64,000 bases of DNA from Salinimicrobium sp. TH3 (GCF_026676115.1 NZ_JAPONB010000011.1:1-64000), one strand, 5' to 3'; numbered from the stretch's first letter, positions 26,796 through 35,222 are shown. Notes: generated by a model from the letters alone, not told the origin. Program-made: numbers and translations.

Positions 26796-27612
26796 TGAAG
26801 TTGATGGTTTGGGCCCTGAATTCTTCTTCTTCATCGCTTTCTATTCCCAGAGCCTGATAAATGTAGTGAAAAGTTGATAATAGTTCCGGTTTTCCGTCGA
26901 TTAATGCAACATCATGTTCAAAGTGGGCACTGGGTTTATTATCTGCTGTTAAGATCGTCCAGCCGTCACGTAATTGTTTAATGCGGTGAGTACCTGCGTT
27001 GATCATTGGTTCAATGGCTACCACCATTCCTTCAACAAACTTTTTTCCGCGGCCGCGCTTCCCGTAATTCGGCATTTCAGGATCTTCGTGCATCTTGGCA
27101 CCAAGACCATGGCCAACCAACTCCCGTACCACTCCAAAGCCGTTCTTTTCTGCATATTGTTGTATTGCAAATCCCACGTCTCCAACCCGGTTTCCCATTT
27201 TGAACTCCCGGATCCCGACGTACAATGATTCCTTGGTTACATCCAGAAGCTTTTGAGTTTCCTTATCTATTTCGCCTACGCTAAAGGTATAGGCATGATC
27301 CCCGTAAAAGCCATTTTTGAAAGCTCCGCAATCTATAGAGATCACGTCTCCTTCTTGTAAAGGTTCATTATTTGGGATCCCGTGTACCACCTGTGCATTG
27401 GGGCTCATACATAAAGAATTGGGGAAATCATACATGCCAAGAAAACCCGGTTCGGCACCATGGTCGCGAATAAATTCTTCGGCCATTTTGTCCAGGTGCA
27501 GGGTGGTGACTCCGGGTTTAACTTCCGAAGCGAGCATGCCAAGGGTTTTCGACACAATCAAGGCACTGTGGCGTATGAGTTCAATTTCTTCTCTGGTCTT
27601 TGGTATGATCAT
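26788..27612 (-). CDS. map: Methionine aminopeptidase, type I
   Basis: A 274-residue enzyme that removes the N-terminal Met from nascent proteins. It shows the pita-bread fold signatures: the substrate pocket His in VVHGIPN, metal ligands in SIDCGAFKNGFYGDHA (two Asp), GHGLGAKMHEDPEMPNYG (His) and the two Glu ligands in AIEPMIN and HFEHDVAL. It is slightly longer than the E. coli enzyme because of an acidic C-terminal tail. Its start codon shares a base with the stop of the upstream HAD gene (TAATG), indicating translational coupling. Confidence 0.96.
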   Translation of the reverse strand: MIIPKTREEIELIRHSALIVSKTLGMLASEVKPGVTTLHLDKMAEEFIRDHGAEPGFLGMYDFPNSLCMSPNAQVVHGIPNNEPLQEGDVISIDCGAFKNGFYGDHAYTFSVGEIDKETQKLLDVTKESLYVGIREFKMGNRVGDVGFAIQQYAEKNGFGVVRELVGHGLGAKMHEDPEMPNYGKRGRGKKFVEGMVVAIEPMINAGTHRIKQLRDGWTILTADNKPSAHFEHDVALIDGKPELLSTFHYIYQALGIESDEEEEFRAQTINFND

Positions 27613-28028
27613 TATAACTTCTTAAAAATTTCAAGTAATCTATTGTTTTTCTTCCTTGGCTCTAAGGCTTTTGAAGAGGAGTTGGCGAGCTTATGATAGA
27701 TTTCTCCCCATGGAGGTAATCCATTGATGTTGCGGTCATCAATAAAAATATCTGCCAGGATCTTCCGGCTCATGACCTGGTCTTCATATTGCTCTTCGGG
27801 ATAACTCTTATTTATCGCATAAAATTTAATCCCTTTACTTTCGCAAAATTCTACTGCTTCTGTAAGTTTAATGCCGCTTCTATAGGTCCAAAGTATAATT
27901 TGATGTCCCTCCTGTTGAAGTTTCTTTAGGGTTTCAAAGGCAAACAACACCGGTTTTCCAATCTTTGGATAACGATTCTCCACCAATGTTCCGTCAAAAT
28001 CTACTGCTATAGTTAACAAATTGGGCAT
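27612..28028 (-). CDS. HAD-superfamily hydrolase of the BT0820 type
   Basis: A 138-residue small HAD protein starting at ATG 28028 (MPNLLTIAVDFDGT); an in-frame ATG 15 nt upstream is also possible. The catalytic DFDGT motif lies at the very N-terminus, motif II-like WTYRSG follows, and the acidic DIFIDDRN acts as motif IV. The protein has no large cap domain, as in the BT0820-like group of Bacteroidota, which are short phosphatases of unknown substrate. It overlaps map by one base and follows the thioredoxin lipoprotein gene by 34 bp. Confidence 0.85.
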   Translation of the reverse strand: MPNLLTIAVDFDGTLVENRYPKIGKPVLFAFETLKKLQQEGHQIILWTYRSGIKLTEAVEFCESKGIKFYAINKSYPEEQYEDQVMSRKILADIFIDDRNINGLPPWGEIYHKLANSSSKALEPRKKNNRLLEIFKKL

Positions 28029-28062
28029 ATGTAAAAACGACAATTAAACATAAAAAACCGTA

Positions 28063-28620
28063 TTATTGCTGGTAAGGATGCATATATTCCTGTCCAGACA
28101 CAATTTTCGCAATATCCTCTTCCAGTTCTTCATTTGAGTACTCAACGAACCTGCCTACTTCTTCTCCATCTTTTAAGAATATAATTGTGGGAACATATAT
28201 TACATCATATTCTTTTTGACCATCATTAGGAAGAGTTTTGTCTTCACTTACAGCTTTTACCTGCAGCCGGGACAGATCGTAATCACTTAACTCTAAAAGT
28301 TTATAGAACTTTGGAACTTCCCGCTGGCTATCTGCGCACCAGGTGCCCATGAACATAACGATCTCATAGTCATTGATATTCTCCTGAATCGTTTTTAGGG
28401 CTGCCTCATCTGGTGCATAAGATTTGTACATAGGATCAAACCAGGTGGAGAAAGGTGGCTGCTGAAAATCCTCCAGCTCTACTTCACCTATCAACAAATC
28501 ATTTTGAGCCTCCTGTGAAACAGTCTCTTTGGGAATATTTTTATTTTCAGTTTCTGGTGCTTTAGAGCTACCGCAATTGGCAGCTGTTATCAACAGCATT
28601 AAATAAAGAAAAATTTTCAT
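28063..28620 (-). CDS. Thioredoxin-fold lipoprotein with CxxS active site
   Basis: A 185-residue protein with a lipoprotein signal (MKIFLYLMLLITAANC, Cys16). The thioredoxin-like domain spans about residues 75-175 and contains MGTWCADSQREVPKF, in which the second active-site Cys is replaced by Ser (C-A-D-S), followed by the cis-Pro region VPTIIFLKDGEEVGR. Monothiol CxxS proteins cannot form the usual disulphide but may bind or isomerise thiols. It is probably anchored in the periplasm. It starts 2 bp after gpmI ends. Confidence 0.85.
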   Translation of the reverse strand: MKIFLYLMLLITAANCGSSKAPETENKNIPKETVSQEAQNDLLIGEVELEDFQQPPFSTWFDPMYKSYAPDEAALKTIQENINDYEIVMFMGTWCADSQREVPKFYKLLELSDYDLSRLQVKAVSEDKTLPNDGQKEYDVIYVPTIIFLKDGEEVGRFVEYSNEELEEDIAKIVSGQEYMHPYQQ

Positions 28621-28622
28621 TC

Positions 28623-30140
28623 TTAAAATAAAGGTTTTTGGGTCATTAACTGGGGTTTTTCTACGCCCATAAGTTTTAAGATAGTGGGTGCGATATCTCC
28701 TAAGATACCATCTTTGACCGCTTTTACATCCTTATCTACCAATATAAACGGTACGGGATTCGTAGTGTGGGCAGTATTAGCACTCCCATCACTATTTATC
28801 ATGAATTCACTGTTACCATGATCGGCTATTACAAGAACAGAGTAGTCGTTCTCAACAGCAGCATCCACAACTCTTTTAGCGCACTCGTCAACTGTTTCAC
28901 ATGCTTTTACCGCTGCTTCAAATACTCCCGTATGACCTACCATATCGGGATTTGCGAAATTGAGACAGATGAAATCGGCAGATTTCTTTTTAATCTCTGG
29001 CACTATTGCATCGGTTAATTCATACGCGCTCATTTCAGGTTGGAGGTCGTAAGTTGCTACCTTGGGAGAATTGATCATGATACGCTGTTCCCTCTTAAAT
29101 GGAGCTTCTCTCCCGCCGGAAAAGAAAAATGTTACGTGAGGATATTTTTCTGTTTCGGCAATACGAATCTGGGATTTACCCGCACGTTCAAGCACTTCAC
29201 CCAGAGTAGCCTTAATGTCTTCTTTATTAAATACTACATTAATATTTCTAAAGGTCTCATCATACCGTGTCATGGTAACAAAGTACAGAGGCAAAGTTTT
29301 CATATCCTGTTCAGGGAAATCTTTTTGAGTCAAAGCCTGGGTAAGTTGACGGCCGCGGTCGGTCCTAAAGTTAAAGAAGATCACTACTTCTTCCTCTTTT
29401 AAAGTGGCGACAGGATTGCCATTACTGTCTGTCATCACTATGGGTTTGATGAACTCATCGGTGATACCATTGTCATAACTCTGCTGAATGGCTTCAGCAG
29501 CATTTTGATGTTTTTCCCCTATGCCCTTGACGATAACATCATAGGCCATTTTAGTTCTTTCCCATCGTTTATCCCTGTCCATGGCGTAGTATCTGCCAAT
29601 CACAGAAGCAAGTTTCCCATTTGTTTTCTCCAGGTGCTCCTGTAAGTCCTCAATAAAACCTTTTCCGGAGTTTGGATCAACATCACGACCATCGGTAAAT
29701 GCATGGACGTATTTCTCTTTTATGCCATATTCTTCTGCGGCAAAGAGCAGTCCCTTTAAGTGGTTGATATGGGAATGTACCCCACCGTCACTTACAAGTC
29801 CCATAAAATGAACTGGTTTATTATTGGCTTTAGCGTAATCAAAAGCCTGTTCTAAAACCGGTTCTTTTCCGAGGGTATTATTTTGTACGGCCAAATTGAT
29901 CTTTGCCAGATCCTGGTAAACAATTCTTCCCGCACCAAGGTTCATGTGGCCTACTTCACTATTGCCCATTTGCCCTTCGGGCAGTCCCACGTTCATTCCG
30001 TCGGTTCTCAACCTGCTATGAGGATATTTTTTATAAAGGGAATCTATGAATGGGGTATTTGCTTTGTCAACGGCCGACGTATTAGGGTCATTGCTAATCC
30101 CCCAGCCGTCAAGGATCATCAATATTACTTTCTTATCCAT
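28623..30140 (-). CDS. gpmI: 2,3-bisphosphoglycerate-independent phosphoglycerate mutase
   Basis: A 505-residue glycolytic enzyme from the alkaline phosphatase superfamily that interconverts 3- and 2-phosphoglycerate using Mn2+. The start is set at MDKKVILMILDGWG, since the family always begins just before the metal-binding DGWG; a 25-residue upstream extension is open but unlikely. Other signatures are GNSEVGHMNLGAGR with the phosphorylated Ser, GLVSDGGVHSH, FTDGRDVDP and the metal-binding VIADHGNSEFM and NTAHTTNPVP. It heads a run of six tightly spaced minus-strand genes. Confidence 0.96.
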   Translation of the reverse strand: MDKKVILMILDGWGISNDPNTSAVDKANTPFIDSLYKKYPHSRLRTDGMNVGLPEGQMGNSEVGHMNLGAGRIVYQDLAKINLAVQNNTLGKEPVLEQAFDYAKANNKPVHFMGLVSDGGVHSHINHLKGLLFAAEEYGIKEKYVHAFTDGRDVDPNSGKGFIEDLQEHLEKTNGKLASVIGRYYAMDRDKRWERTKMAYDVIVKGIGEKHQNAAEAIQQSYDNGITDEFIKPIVMTDSNGNPVATLKEEEVVIFFNFRTDRGRQLTQALTQKDFPEQDMKTLPLYFVTMTRYDETFRNINVVFNKEDIKATLGEVLERAGKSQIRIAETEKYPHVTFFFSGGREAPFKREQRIMINSPKVATYDLQPEMSAYELTDAIVPEIKKKSADFICLNFANPDMVGHTGVFEAAVKACETVDECAKRVVDAAVENDYSVLVIADHGNSEFMINSDGSANTAHTTNPVPFILVDKDVKAVKDGILGDIAPTILKLMGVEKPQLMTQKPLF

Positions 30141-30409
30141 TAAAATAGGTATTTGCGCAAAGATACGAAATATGACTGGTGAAGAAAGTTTTAATAGGAG
30201 TATGTGATAGTACAAACAGGATGTTAGCTGTTAATAAAAATTTTAACAGTATTCAATTTACATTATATAATATTTTTACAATTAATGCGTTTATATTTGA
30301 CAACGAGAGGATTGTTAACATCCTCATTGTTACTGAATTATTCTCGCTTTTATGGTCTTTGGTACGACCTTTGAAACATATATGGCAACTAATCACTTAA
30401 CAAAAAAAT

Positions 30410-31165
30410 ATGATAAATAAAATAACTGTCTCTGTTCTCTTTTTGTCTTTAACCGCCACATTTGCCTTCACCACCTACGAACCTAATGCCGAGGCTGCCC
30501 TTGCCGCCAGCACTTCTGAGAAAGAAGAAGTGGAAGCAATAGCTGCACCAACCGCCGAAGAAAAAATTAACCTTCTTTATGAAGAATTTGCCACTGTAAA
30601 TGAAAATATGCCTTCCAGGGTTTCTTTCACTTATGCAATTACAGGGTATAACAAACTTGAAGACGAGGAAAAGATTGAAAATAGACTCCTAAGTATTGTA
30701 GATTTTAGCCTTCCTTCTACAGAAAAAAGATTGTGGATACTTGATATGGAAAACAATAAGGTTCTTTATCATACCTATGTCTCCCACGGAAAGAATACAG
30801 GAGGAAACATGGCCACAAAATTCTCTAATACACCAAATTCCCTGCAGAGTTCTCTTGGTTTTTATGTTACCGCTGAAACTTATTATGGAAAAAATGGTCT
30901 ATCCCTTTTTATCGACGGTATGGAGAAAGAATTTAACTCCAAGGCTCGTGAGCGATACGTTGTAATTCATGGAGCAGATTATGCTAAAGAGTCATCTATT
31001 CAAAGACTTGGAAGATTAGGTCGTAGCTATGGATGTCCTGCCGTGCCTACCGAAGTATCTAAGGAGATCATCAATAAAATCAAAGGTGGATCAGCGTTGT
31101 TTATCTACCACACAAATGATAATTACATCGCAAACTCCACTTATATTAATGACCAGACAGTATAA
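30410..31165 (+). CDS. Murein L,D-transpeptidase catalytic-domain protein (YkuD_2 family)
   Basis: A 251-residue protein with a signal peptide (MINKITVSVLFLSLTATFAF) and a low-complexity Ala/Glu stretch before the domain. The catalytic region includes LWILDMENNKVLYHTYVSHG, YVVIHGADYA and GRSYGCPAVP, where Cys is the nucleophile and His lies about 25 residues before it, the arrangement of the YkuD_2 group. Members are predicted to act on peptidoglycan peptides in the periplasm. The gene converges on a second L,D-transpeptidase with the stop codons one base apart. The 269 bp before it, shared with gpmI, hold both promoters. Confidence 0.9.
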   Translation: MINKITVSVLFLSLTATFAFTTYEPNAEAALAASTSEKEEVEAIAAPTAEEKINLLYEEFATVNENMPSRVSFTYAITGYNKLEDEEKIENRLLSIVDFSLPSTEKRLWILDMENNKVLYHTYVSHGKNTGGNMATKFSNTPNSLQSSLGFYVTAETYYGKNGLSLFIDGMEKEFNSKARERYVVIHGADYAKESSIQRLGRLGRSYGCPAVPTEVSKEIINKIKGGSALFIYHTNDNYIANSTYINDQTV

Positions 31166-31166
31166 T

Positions 31167-32783
31167 TTATTCTGCTGTTAATTTCGTGTAGATCTGTTTA
31201 TCGAGATCATATACATCATTAATCACTATAGTTTTATTACCGGCCCTCCAGGCAGTCCAATAGAAGTGATGGACCTGGATGGGCTGGTCTACTTCTACAG
31301 TAGTCGTTTCTCCTGAATTTATAATTTCCTTAATCCTGTCCTGGGTCCATTCATCCTGGTTTTCTACTACATAAGAAGCCAGATCAATGGCATTTTCTAC
31401 TCGTACACAACCCGAACTTTCTGCACGTTGTGTTTGGCTAAACAGGCTTTTGGCTGGGGTGTCGTGAAGGTATATTAAATATTTGTTGGGGTACATGATC
31501 TTCACTCTTCCCAGAGGATTAGAAGGTCCTGCACGTTGTGTAAAGGTGTAATTTTGGGCATCGGGGCTGTTCCAATTCACTTTGAACGGATCAATTTGTT
31601 CGCCCGTTGTGCTCGTGATCATCATGTTGTTCTTTTGAGAATAGGATTGATCGGCCGCCATTTTAGGAATTATATCCTTGGATTTAATAGTAGGTGGAAC
31701 CGTCCAGGTAGGATTGATCACCAGGTGATTAATGGTGTCCGAAAATATTGGTGTTTGACGTGCTTTCGCTCCAGCAATAACATTATGCTGCCTAATTATA
31801 TCTCCGTCTTTTACTACCGCCAGTTTAAAATTGGGAATGTTTATCAAAATATAGTGATCTCCCAAATCTCTTGGATACCAGCGCCACCTCTCCAGGTTTG
31901 CGAGAATCTGATTGTAAATATCCTTTGGTCCTTTATTTAGTTCATCAATGGTAGAGTTCCCTATAATACCATCGGTTTGAATACTTTTACTCTGCTGAAA
32001 TTTCTTTACTGCTTCCACCAGATCTTCTGAATAGACATTACCAGTTCCTGAAGTATCTGCTTCAAAGCCATTCAATTCCTGAAGCCTTTTTGTGATAGCA
32101 GCGACCCTGGGATCAGATTCACCCGGTTTTATGAGTTCTCCATGGGGAATTTTCTTAGAAGAGGCCTCTTCGGCCTGAACATCCTTAAATTCAGCAAGAC
32201 TTTTCTTTAAATTGCTATAAATCTGGTGAGACGGTTTTAAGTCTTCTAAAATGGCAGGGATTTCATTATTTTCGATCCCCTGTTGAAGCAGGGCCGCGAA
32301 ATCTTTCTCTTTTCGTGATATTCCCCAAAACTCATGTAGCTCTTCAGGATTAAGTTTTCCGTAATAGAGATCCCGGGCATAAGTAAGAAAAGCATCAGAT
32401 AATATTAAATCGAGCCGGGCTGCCTGCGTAGAGTTAAGATCTGTGGCCGAAAGTAACGAATCGATCTCTTCCCCGTGATAATCATTGAAGTTAAGCCCTT
32501 CTTTGTCTGCACTTTTTAAACTGTTGTAAAAAGCATGTAGCCTTTCACCGTCACGCCACAGGGATTTGTAATCGCGCTCACTGTAAATTTTTTCCAGTGA
32601 TTCCCCTTCAAAAATGTCATTACTGGCAGATATTTCTGTTTTAATTCCATCGGGGGAAGCTTCAGCTATTTGTTTTGAAGCCTCCATCGATGATGCCTTT
32701 GTTGCAGGATCACTTTTATCTCCCTCGCATGCGCTAAGGCTAATGAATAATATAAGAACTGGAACTAAAAGTATTCTTTTCAT
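31167..32783 (-). CDS. L,D-transpeptidase (YcbB/LdtD-like) lipoprotein
   Basis: A 538-residue protein with a lipoprotein signal (lipobox LSAC, Cys19). The start is fixed at ATG 32783, which overlaps the upstream GNAT stop as ATGA. Order of parts: an alpha-helical scaffold (about 60-215), a peptidoglycan-binding domain (KKFQQSKSIQTDGIIGNSTIDEL, about 265-295) and a YkuD catalytic domain with HDTPAKSLF and SSGCVRVENA, the Cys being the nucleophile. YcbB-type enzymes make 3-3 crosslinks in peptidoglycan and can support beta-lactam tolerance. It is the last gene of the clpP transcription unit. Confidence 0.92.
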   Translation of the reverse strand: MKRILLVPVLILFISLSACEGDKSDPATKASSMEASKQIAEASPDGIKTEISASNDIFEGESLEKIYSERDYKSLWRDGERLHAFYNSLKSADKEGLNFNDYHGEEIDSLLSATDLNSTQAARLDLILSDAFLTYARDLYYGKLNPEELHEFWGISRKEKDFAALLQQGIENNEIPAILEDLKPSHQIYSNLKKSLAEFKDVQAEEASSKKIPHGELIKPGESDPRVAAITKRLQELNGFEADTSGTGNVYSEDLVEAVKKFQQSKSIQTDGIIGNSTIDELNKGPKDIYNQILANLERWRWYPRDLGDHYILINIPNFKLAVVKDGDIIRQHNVIAGAKARQTPIFSDTINHLVINPTWTVPPTIKSKDIIPKMAADQSYSQKNNMMITSTTGEQIDPFKVNWNSPDAQNYTFTQRAGPSNPLGRVKIMYPNKYLIYLHDTPAKSLFSQTQRAESSGCVRVENAIDLASYVVENQDEWTQDRIKEIINSGETTTVEVDQPIQVHHFYWTAWRAGNKTIVINDVYDLDKQIYTKLTAE

Positions 32784-33223
32784 AACTCTGGGGGATTTTT
32801 GTACATCACAATATGCATACAAACATTGGGAATCATAAAAGCGGGGCCTGTAGTTTTATACCCGTACTTCTCATAGAAACCTACTGCGGTCTCTCGTGCA
32901 TTAAACCATAGAAGAATGTTGGGATTTTTCTTTTTCAGGAGTTTCTCCCCTTCTAAAAGGAGTTTTTGACCCAGCTTTTTTTGGCGATAGGCGTCCAAAA
33001 CGGCCATGCCCCTTAACTGGTACTGGTTTGGGTTTTCAAAAAGGGCATTTTTACGGGCTACATAAGTTGCAACTGCAACAAAATTTTCGCCGTCAAAATA
33101 ACCTAAGTGAATGGTGTCTTCTTCCAGGTCTCCTTCAAAAAAGCATTCTTTTAAAGGCCTTCCCGGGCGCAGGACTTCCTGCCGTACCGGGTAGGTTTCT
33201 TCGGCTGTAATCTTCCGGATCAA
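32780..33223 (-). CDS. GNAT family N-acetyltransferase (TTG start)
   Basis: A 147-residue protein with the GNAT core: QYQLRGMAVLDAYRQKKLGQKLLLEGE (acetyl-CoA loop RQKKLGQ) and NARETAVGFYEKYGYKTTGPAF. No ATG precedes the conserved N-terminus, and the TTG at 33221-33223 aligns with the expected family start (IRKITAEETYPVR), so TTG initiation is likely. Substrate unknown. It lies 8 bp after another small acetyltransferase gene and overlaps the downstream transpeptidase by 4 bp. Confidence 0.85.
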   Translation of the reverse strand: MIRKITAEETYPVRQEVLRPGRPLKECFFEGDLEEDTIHLGYFDGENFVAVATYVARKNALFENPNQYQLRGMAVLDAYRQKKLGQKLLLEGEKLLKKKNPNILLWFNARETAVGFYEKYGYKTTGPAFMIPNVCMHIVMYKNPPEL

Positions 33224-33231
33224 AGCTTTGG

Positions 33232-33528
33232 TTATTCTTCGGTAGCCTGTACCTCCTGGTATTCTTCGTGTCGCTCAAATTGTTTTGCGGCATATTTACA
33301 AAGTGGATCTATCTTCAGGTCTTTTTCCCTTGCATAATCCACGCTGTGCTTTACAAGATCGCTGGCTAAACCTTCCCCGGAGTGTTCGGGGTTGGTTTCT
33401 GTATGGTCCAGGGTCATGATATTATTATCCTGAAGGGTGTAGGTAAGTTCGGCAATAATGTCACCATCTTTTTCAATGTAGAACATTCCTTTCCCGTCTG
33501 TTTCTTTCTGCTGAATATCTTTTTTCAT
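33232..33528 (-). CDS. Small GNAT-like N-acetyltransferase (YjdJ type)
   Basis: A 98-residue protein of the minimal GNAT group with one conserved domain. FYIEKDGDIIAELTYTL, the DHTETNPEHSGEGLASDLV acetyl-CoA loop and CKYAAKQFERHEEYQ are typical of this family. The substrate is unknown. Spacing is 2 bp after clpP and 8 bp before the next acetyltransferase, consistent with one transcript. Confidence 0.88.
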   Translation of the reverse strand: MKKDIQQKETDGKGMFYIEKDGDIIAELTYTLQDNNIMTLDHTETNPEHSGEGLASDLVKHSVDYAREKDLKIDPLCKYAAKQFERHEEYQEVQATEE

Positions 33529-33530
33529 CT

Positions 33531-34091
33531 TTATTTTTTTTGGAGGATCTCGTCTACGATCCCGTATTCTACAGATTCTGATGCGTCCATCCAGTAATCA
33601 CGGTTGAAGTCTTTGTAAACACGTTCGTAAGACTGACCGCAATTTTCTGCCAGTATCCGTGCACTCTGTTCTTTGATCTTTAGGATCTCTGCGGCCTGTA
33701 TTTCTATATTGGAAGCCTGTCCCTGGGCACCGCCACTAGGCTGGTGGATCATAACTTTTGCATGAGGCTGCACAAACCTTCTGCCTTTGGCTCCTGCCGA
33801 AAGCAAAATTGACGCCATTGAAGCGGCAAGACCCGTACAAATTGTAGAGACCGGGCTGTTAAGGCTAAGCATGGTATCATAAATAGCAAAGCCGGCAGTA
33901 ACATACCCTCCGGGGCTGCTAATATAAAACTGTATCTCCTCGTTACCGGTAGCGTCAAGATACATCATCCTTTCAATAACATGTTTGGCTGTTTTTTCAT
34001 TTACCGTTCCCCAAATAAAGATTTTTCTATCGTTGAGCAGGGAGCGTTCTATTTGATCCTGAATTTTTCCGGTTTTATCTGTGTCTTTCAT
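33531..34091 (-). CDS. clpP: ClpP-family serine protease subunit
   Basis: A 186-residue ClpP homologue with a complete catalytic triad: Ser91 in GLAASMAS, His116 in MIHQPSGG and Asp165 in FNRDYWMDA. It also has the SSPGG oxyanion motif at residues 58-62. It is shorter than canonical ClpP and no clpX or tig gene is adjacent, so it may be a second ClpP paralogue rather than the housekeeping copy. It would form tetradecamers that degrade proteins delivered by an AAA+ unfoldase. It leads the clpP-GNAT-GNAT-ldt cluster. Confidence 0.9.
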   Translation of the reverse strand: MKDTDKTGKIQDQIERSLLNDRKIFIWGTVNEKTAKHVIERMMYLDATGNEEIQFYISSPGGYVTAGFAIYDTMLSLNSPVSTICTGLAASMASILLSAGAKGRRFVQPHAKVMIHQPSGGAQGQASNIEIQAAEILKIKEQSARILAENCGQSYERVYKDFNRDYWMDASESVEYGIVDEILQKK

Positions 34092-34148
34092 GTGGAATTT
34101 TAAATTATTCTAGCTAAAAATATGACTATTTTTGCAGAAAAGAAGGGG

Positions 34149-34574
34149 ATGAACCTTGCATTTAACAAGATTTTAAAGGAAGAAATTCCGCAAATACTGC
34201 CTATGATCCAGGAGTTGATGGGACATCAGTTTTCTAATGAGATCCTTACCCAAAGGTTTTCAGAAATGTTCGATCAAAATTATGAGTGCTTTGGAATTTT
34301 TCATGAGGGCAAACCTGTGGGAGTTTTTGGGATGTGGTTTATGACCCGGCACTATGCAGGTCGCTCCTGTGAACCAGATCATATATTCATTAAAGAGTCC
34401 TACAGGAGTAAAGGAGTAGGGAAAAAACTTTTTGAATTTATTTATGAATATGCCATAAAAAAGGGATGTGAAACATCTGAACTTAACAGCTATGTGAGCA
34501 ACTATCGTAGTCATAAATTTTACCTCAATGAGGGTTATGAGATCAAAGGTTATCATTTCCTGAAAAAGCTTTAA
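34149..34574 (+). CDS. GNAT family N-acetyltransferase
   Basis: A 141-residue acetyltransferase. The conserved acetyl-CoA loop SYRSKGVGKKLFEF and the end of the domain, NYRSHKFYLNEGYEIKGYHF, are clear. ATG 34149 (MNLAFNKI) is preferred because a promoter-like TATTTTTG lies at 34127-34134, inside the longer alternative that starts at 34122. Substrate unknown. Divergent from clpP, single gene, followed by the tRNA-Gly promoter. Confidence 0.82.
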   Translation: MNLAFNKILKEEIPQILPMIQELMGHQFSNEILTQRFSEMFDQNYECFGIFHEGKPVGVFGMWFMTRHYAGRSCEPDHIFIKESYRSKGVGKKLFEFIYEYAIKKGCETSELNSYVSNYRSHKFYLNEGYEIKGYHFLKKL

Positions 34575-34580
34575 AATTAT

Positions 34581-34612
34581 TTTGAGCAATAAAAACTTTC
34601 AGTATATATTTG
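34581..34612 (+). promoter_or_regulatory. Promoter of tRNA-Gly
   Basis: TTTG at 34581-34584 and TATATTTG at 34605-34612 with a 20-nt spacer match the Bacteroidota consensus closely. The tRNA begins 16 bp downstream. Confidence 0.75.
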
Positions 34613-34627
34613 CAGTGCAATACCAAC

Positions 34628-34700
34628 GCGGGAGTAGCTCAGTTGGTAGAGCGTCAGCCTTCCAAGCTGAATGTCGCCGGTTCGAACCCGGTCTCCCGCT
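34628..34700 (+). tRNA. tRNA-Gly(UCC)
   Basis: The 73-nt cloverleaf is complete: acceptor GCGGGAG pairs with CTCCCGC, D-arm GCTCAGTTGGTAGAGC, anticodon loop CTTCCAA (anticodon TCC) on stem TCAGC/GCTGA, and T-arm GCCGG-TTCGAAC-CCGGT. The discriminator is T and CCA is not encoded. Confidence 0.97.
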
Positions 34701-34701
34701 C

Positions 34702-34731
34702 AAAGCCTCGTTGAAAGACGGGGCTTTTTTT
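34702..34731 (+). terminator. Terminator of tRNA-Gly
   Basis: Stem aaagcctcg/cggggcttt with one G-U pair and a loop of 8 nt, followed by a T tract, begins 2 bp after the tRNA. Confidence 0.8.
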
Positions 34732-34744
34732 ATGGATTTGTGTC

Positions 34745-34767
34745 GGCACGGATTACAAATCCGCGCC
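34745..34767. repeat. REP-like palindrome
   Basis: A compact hairpin, ggcacggatt-aca-aatccgcgcc, with one mismatch in a 10-bp stem. It resembles the short GC-rich extragenic palindromes scattered in Bacteroidota genomes. No second copy was found in this window, so membership of a family is inferred. Confidence 0.5.
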
Positions 34768-34840
34768 AACTTCTAAAGCTGTCCGGAGAGTCGAGGGGGA
34801 ACCCCGGTCTGTCTGCCAAAATGTAATGAAGGTGGATAAT

Positions 34841-34866
34841 CTCCCGCTCAAAGCTTCGTCGAAGAT
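34841..34866 (+). repeat. Decayed copy of the tRNA-Gly 3' end and terminator
   Basis: The 14 bases ctcccgctcaaagc at 34841-34854 are identical to 34693-34706 (tRNA acceptor 3' arm plus flank), and similarity continues into the terminator stem (tcgt-gaa-ga). A T-arm-like scrap, gaaccccggtct, lies at 34799-34810. The pair looks like a relic tRNA copy or an attachment-site duplicate. Nothing else was recognised in 34732-34992. Confidence 0.65.
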
Positions 34867-34992
34867 CTTTGGGTATGTTGTCATCTCAAACTACATAGAA
34901 CTCCTTGAAACTGTTAATTGTTTCTTATTAACAATAGCGAATAGCCGGCATTATTTGTACATTAATAAAAGATTCAATTTAAATCTTCAAAA

Positions 34993-35190
34993 ATGAGACA
35001 AATCAACCTCTTTTTTCTTATCGGCACCCTCGGCATGCTTTTCACATCTATGTTACACGTTCTAATGGCAGCCATTACTTCTGAAGAAGCTGCTGCCGCA
35101 AATCTGGAGATATTGTATCCGGTTTTCGCCATATTTCTAATAGTGGGGACATGGATAATGATGAAAAGAAAACAGCCTCAAGAGGAATAA
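34993..35190 (+). CDS. Small two-helix membrane protein
   Basis: A 65-residue protein with hydrophobic segments at about residues 5-28 and 39-56, a short acidic/Ala loop (TSEEAAAAN) and a basic, hydrophilic C-terminus. No family was recognised. Its own ATG and composition argue for a real gene; no partner is evident. Confidence 0.6.
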   Translation: MRQINLFFLIGTLGMLFTSMLHVLMAAITSEEAAAANLEILYPVFAIFLIVGTWIMMKRKQPQEE

Positions 35191-35222
35191 TATTCCGTAA
35201 TTAGGACCATAAAACCTGGTTC

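Noticed and set aside
34582-34776. Plus-strand open frame of 64 codons across the tRNA-Gly
   Set aside because: It reads through a complete tRNA gene and its terminator; the frame is accidental.
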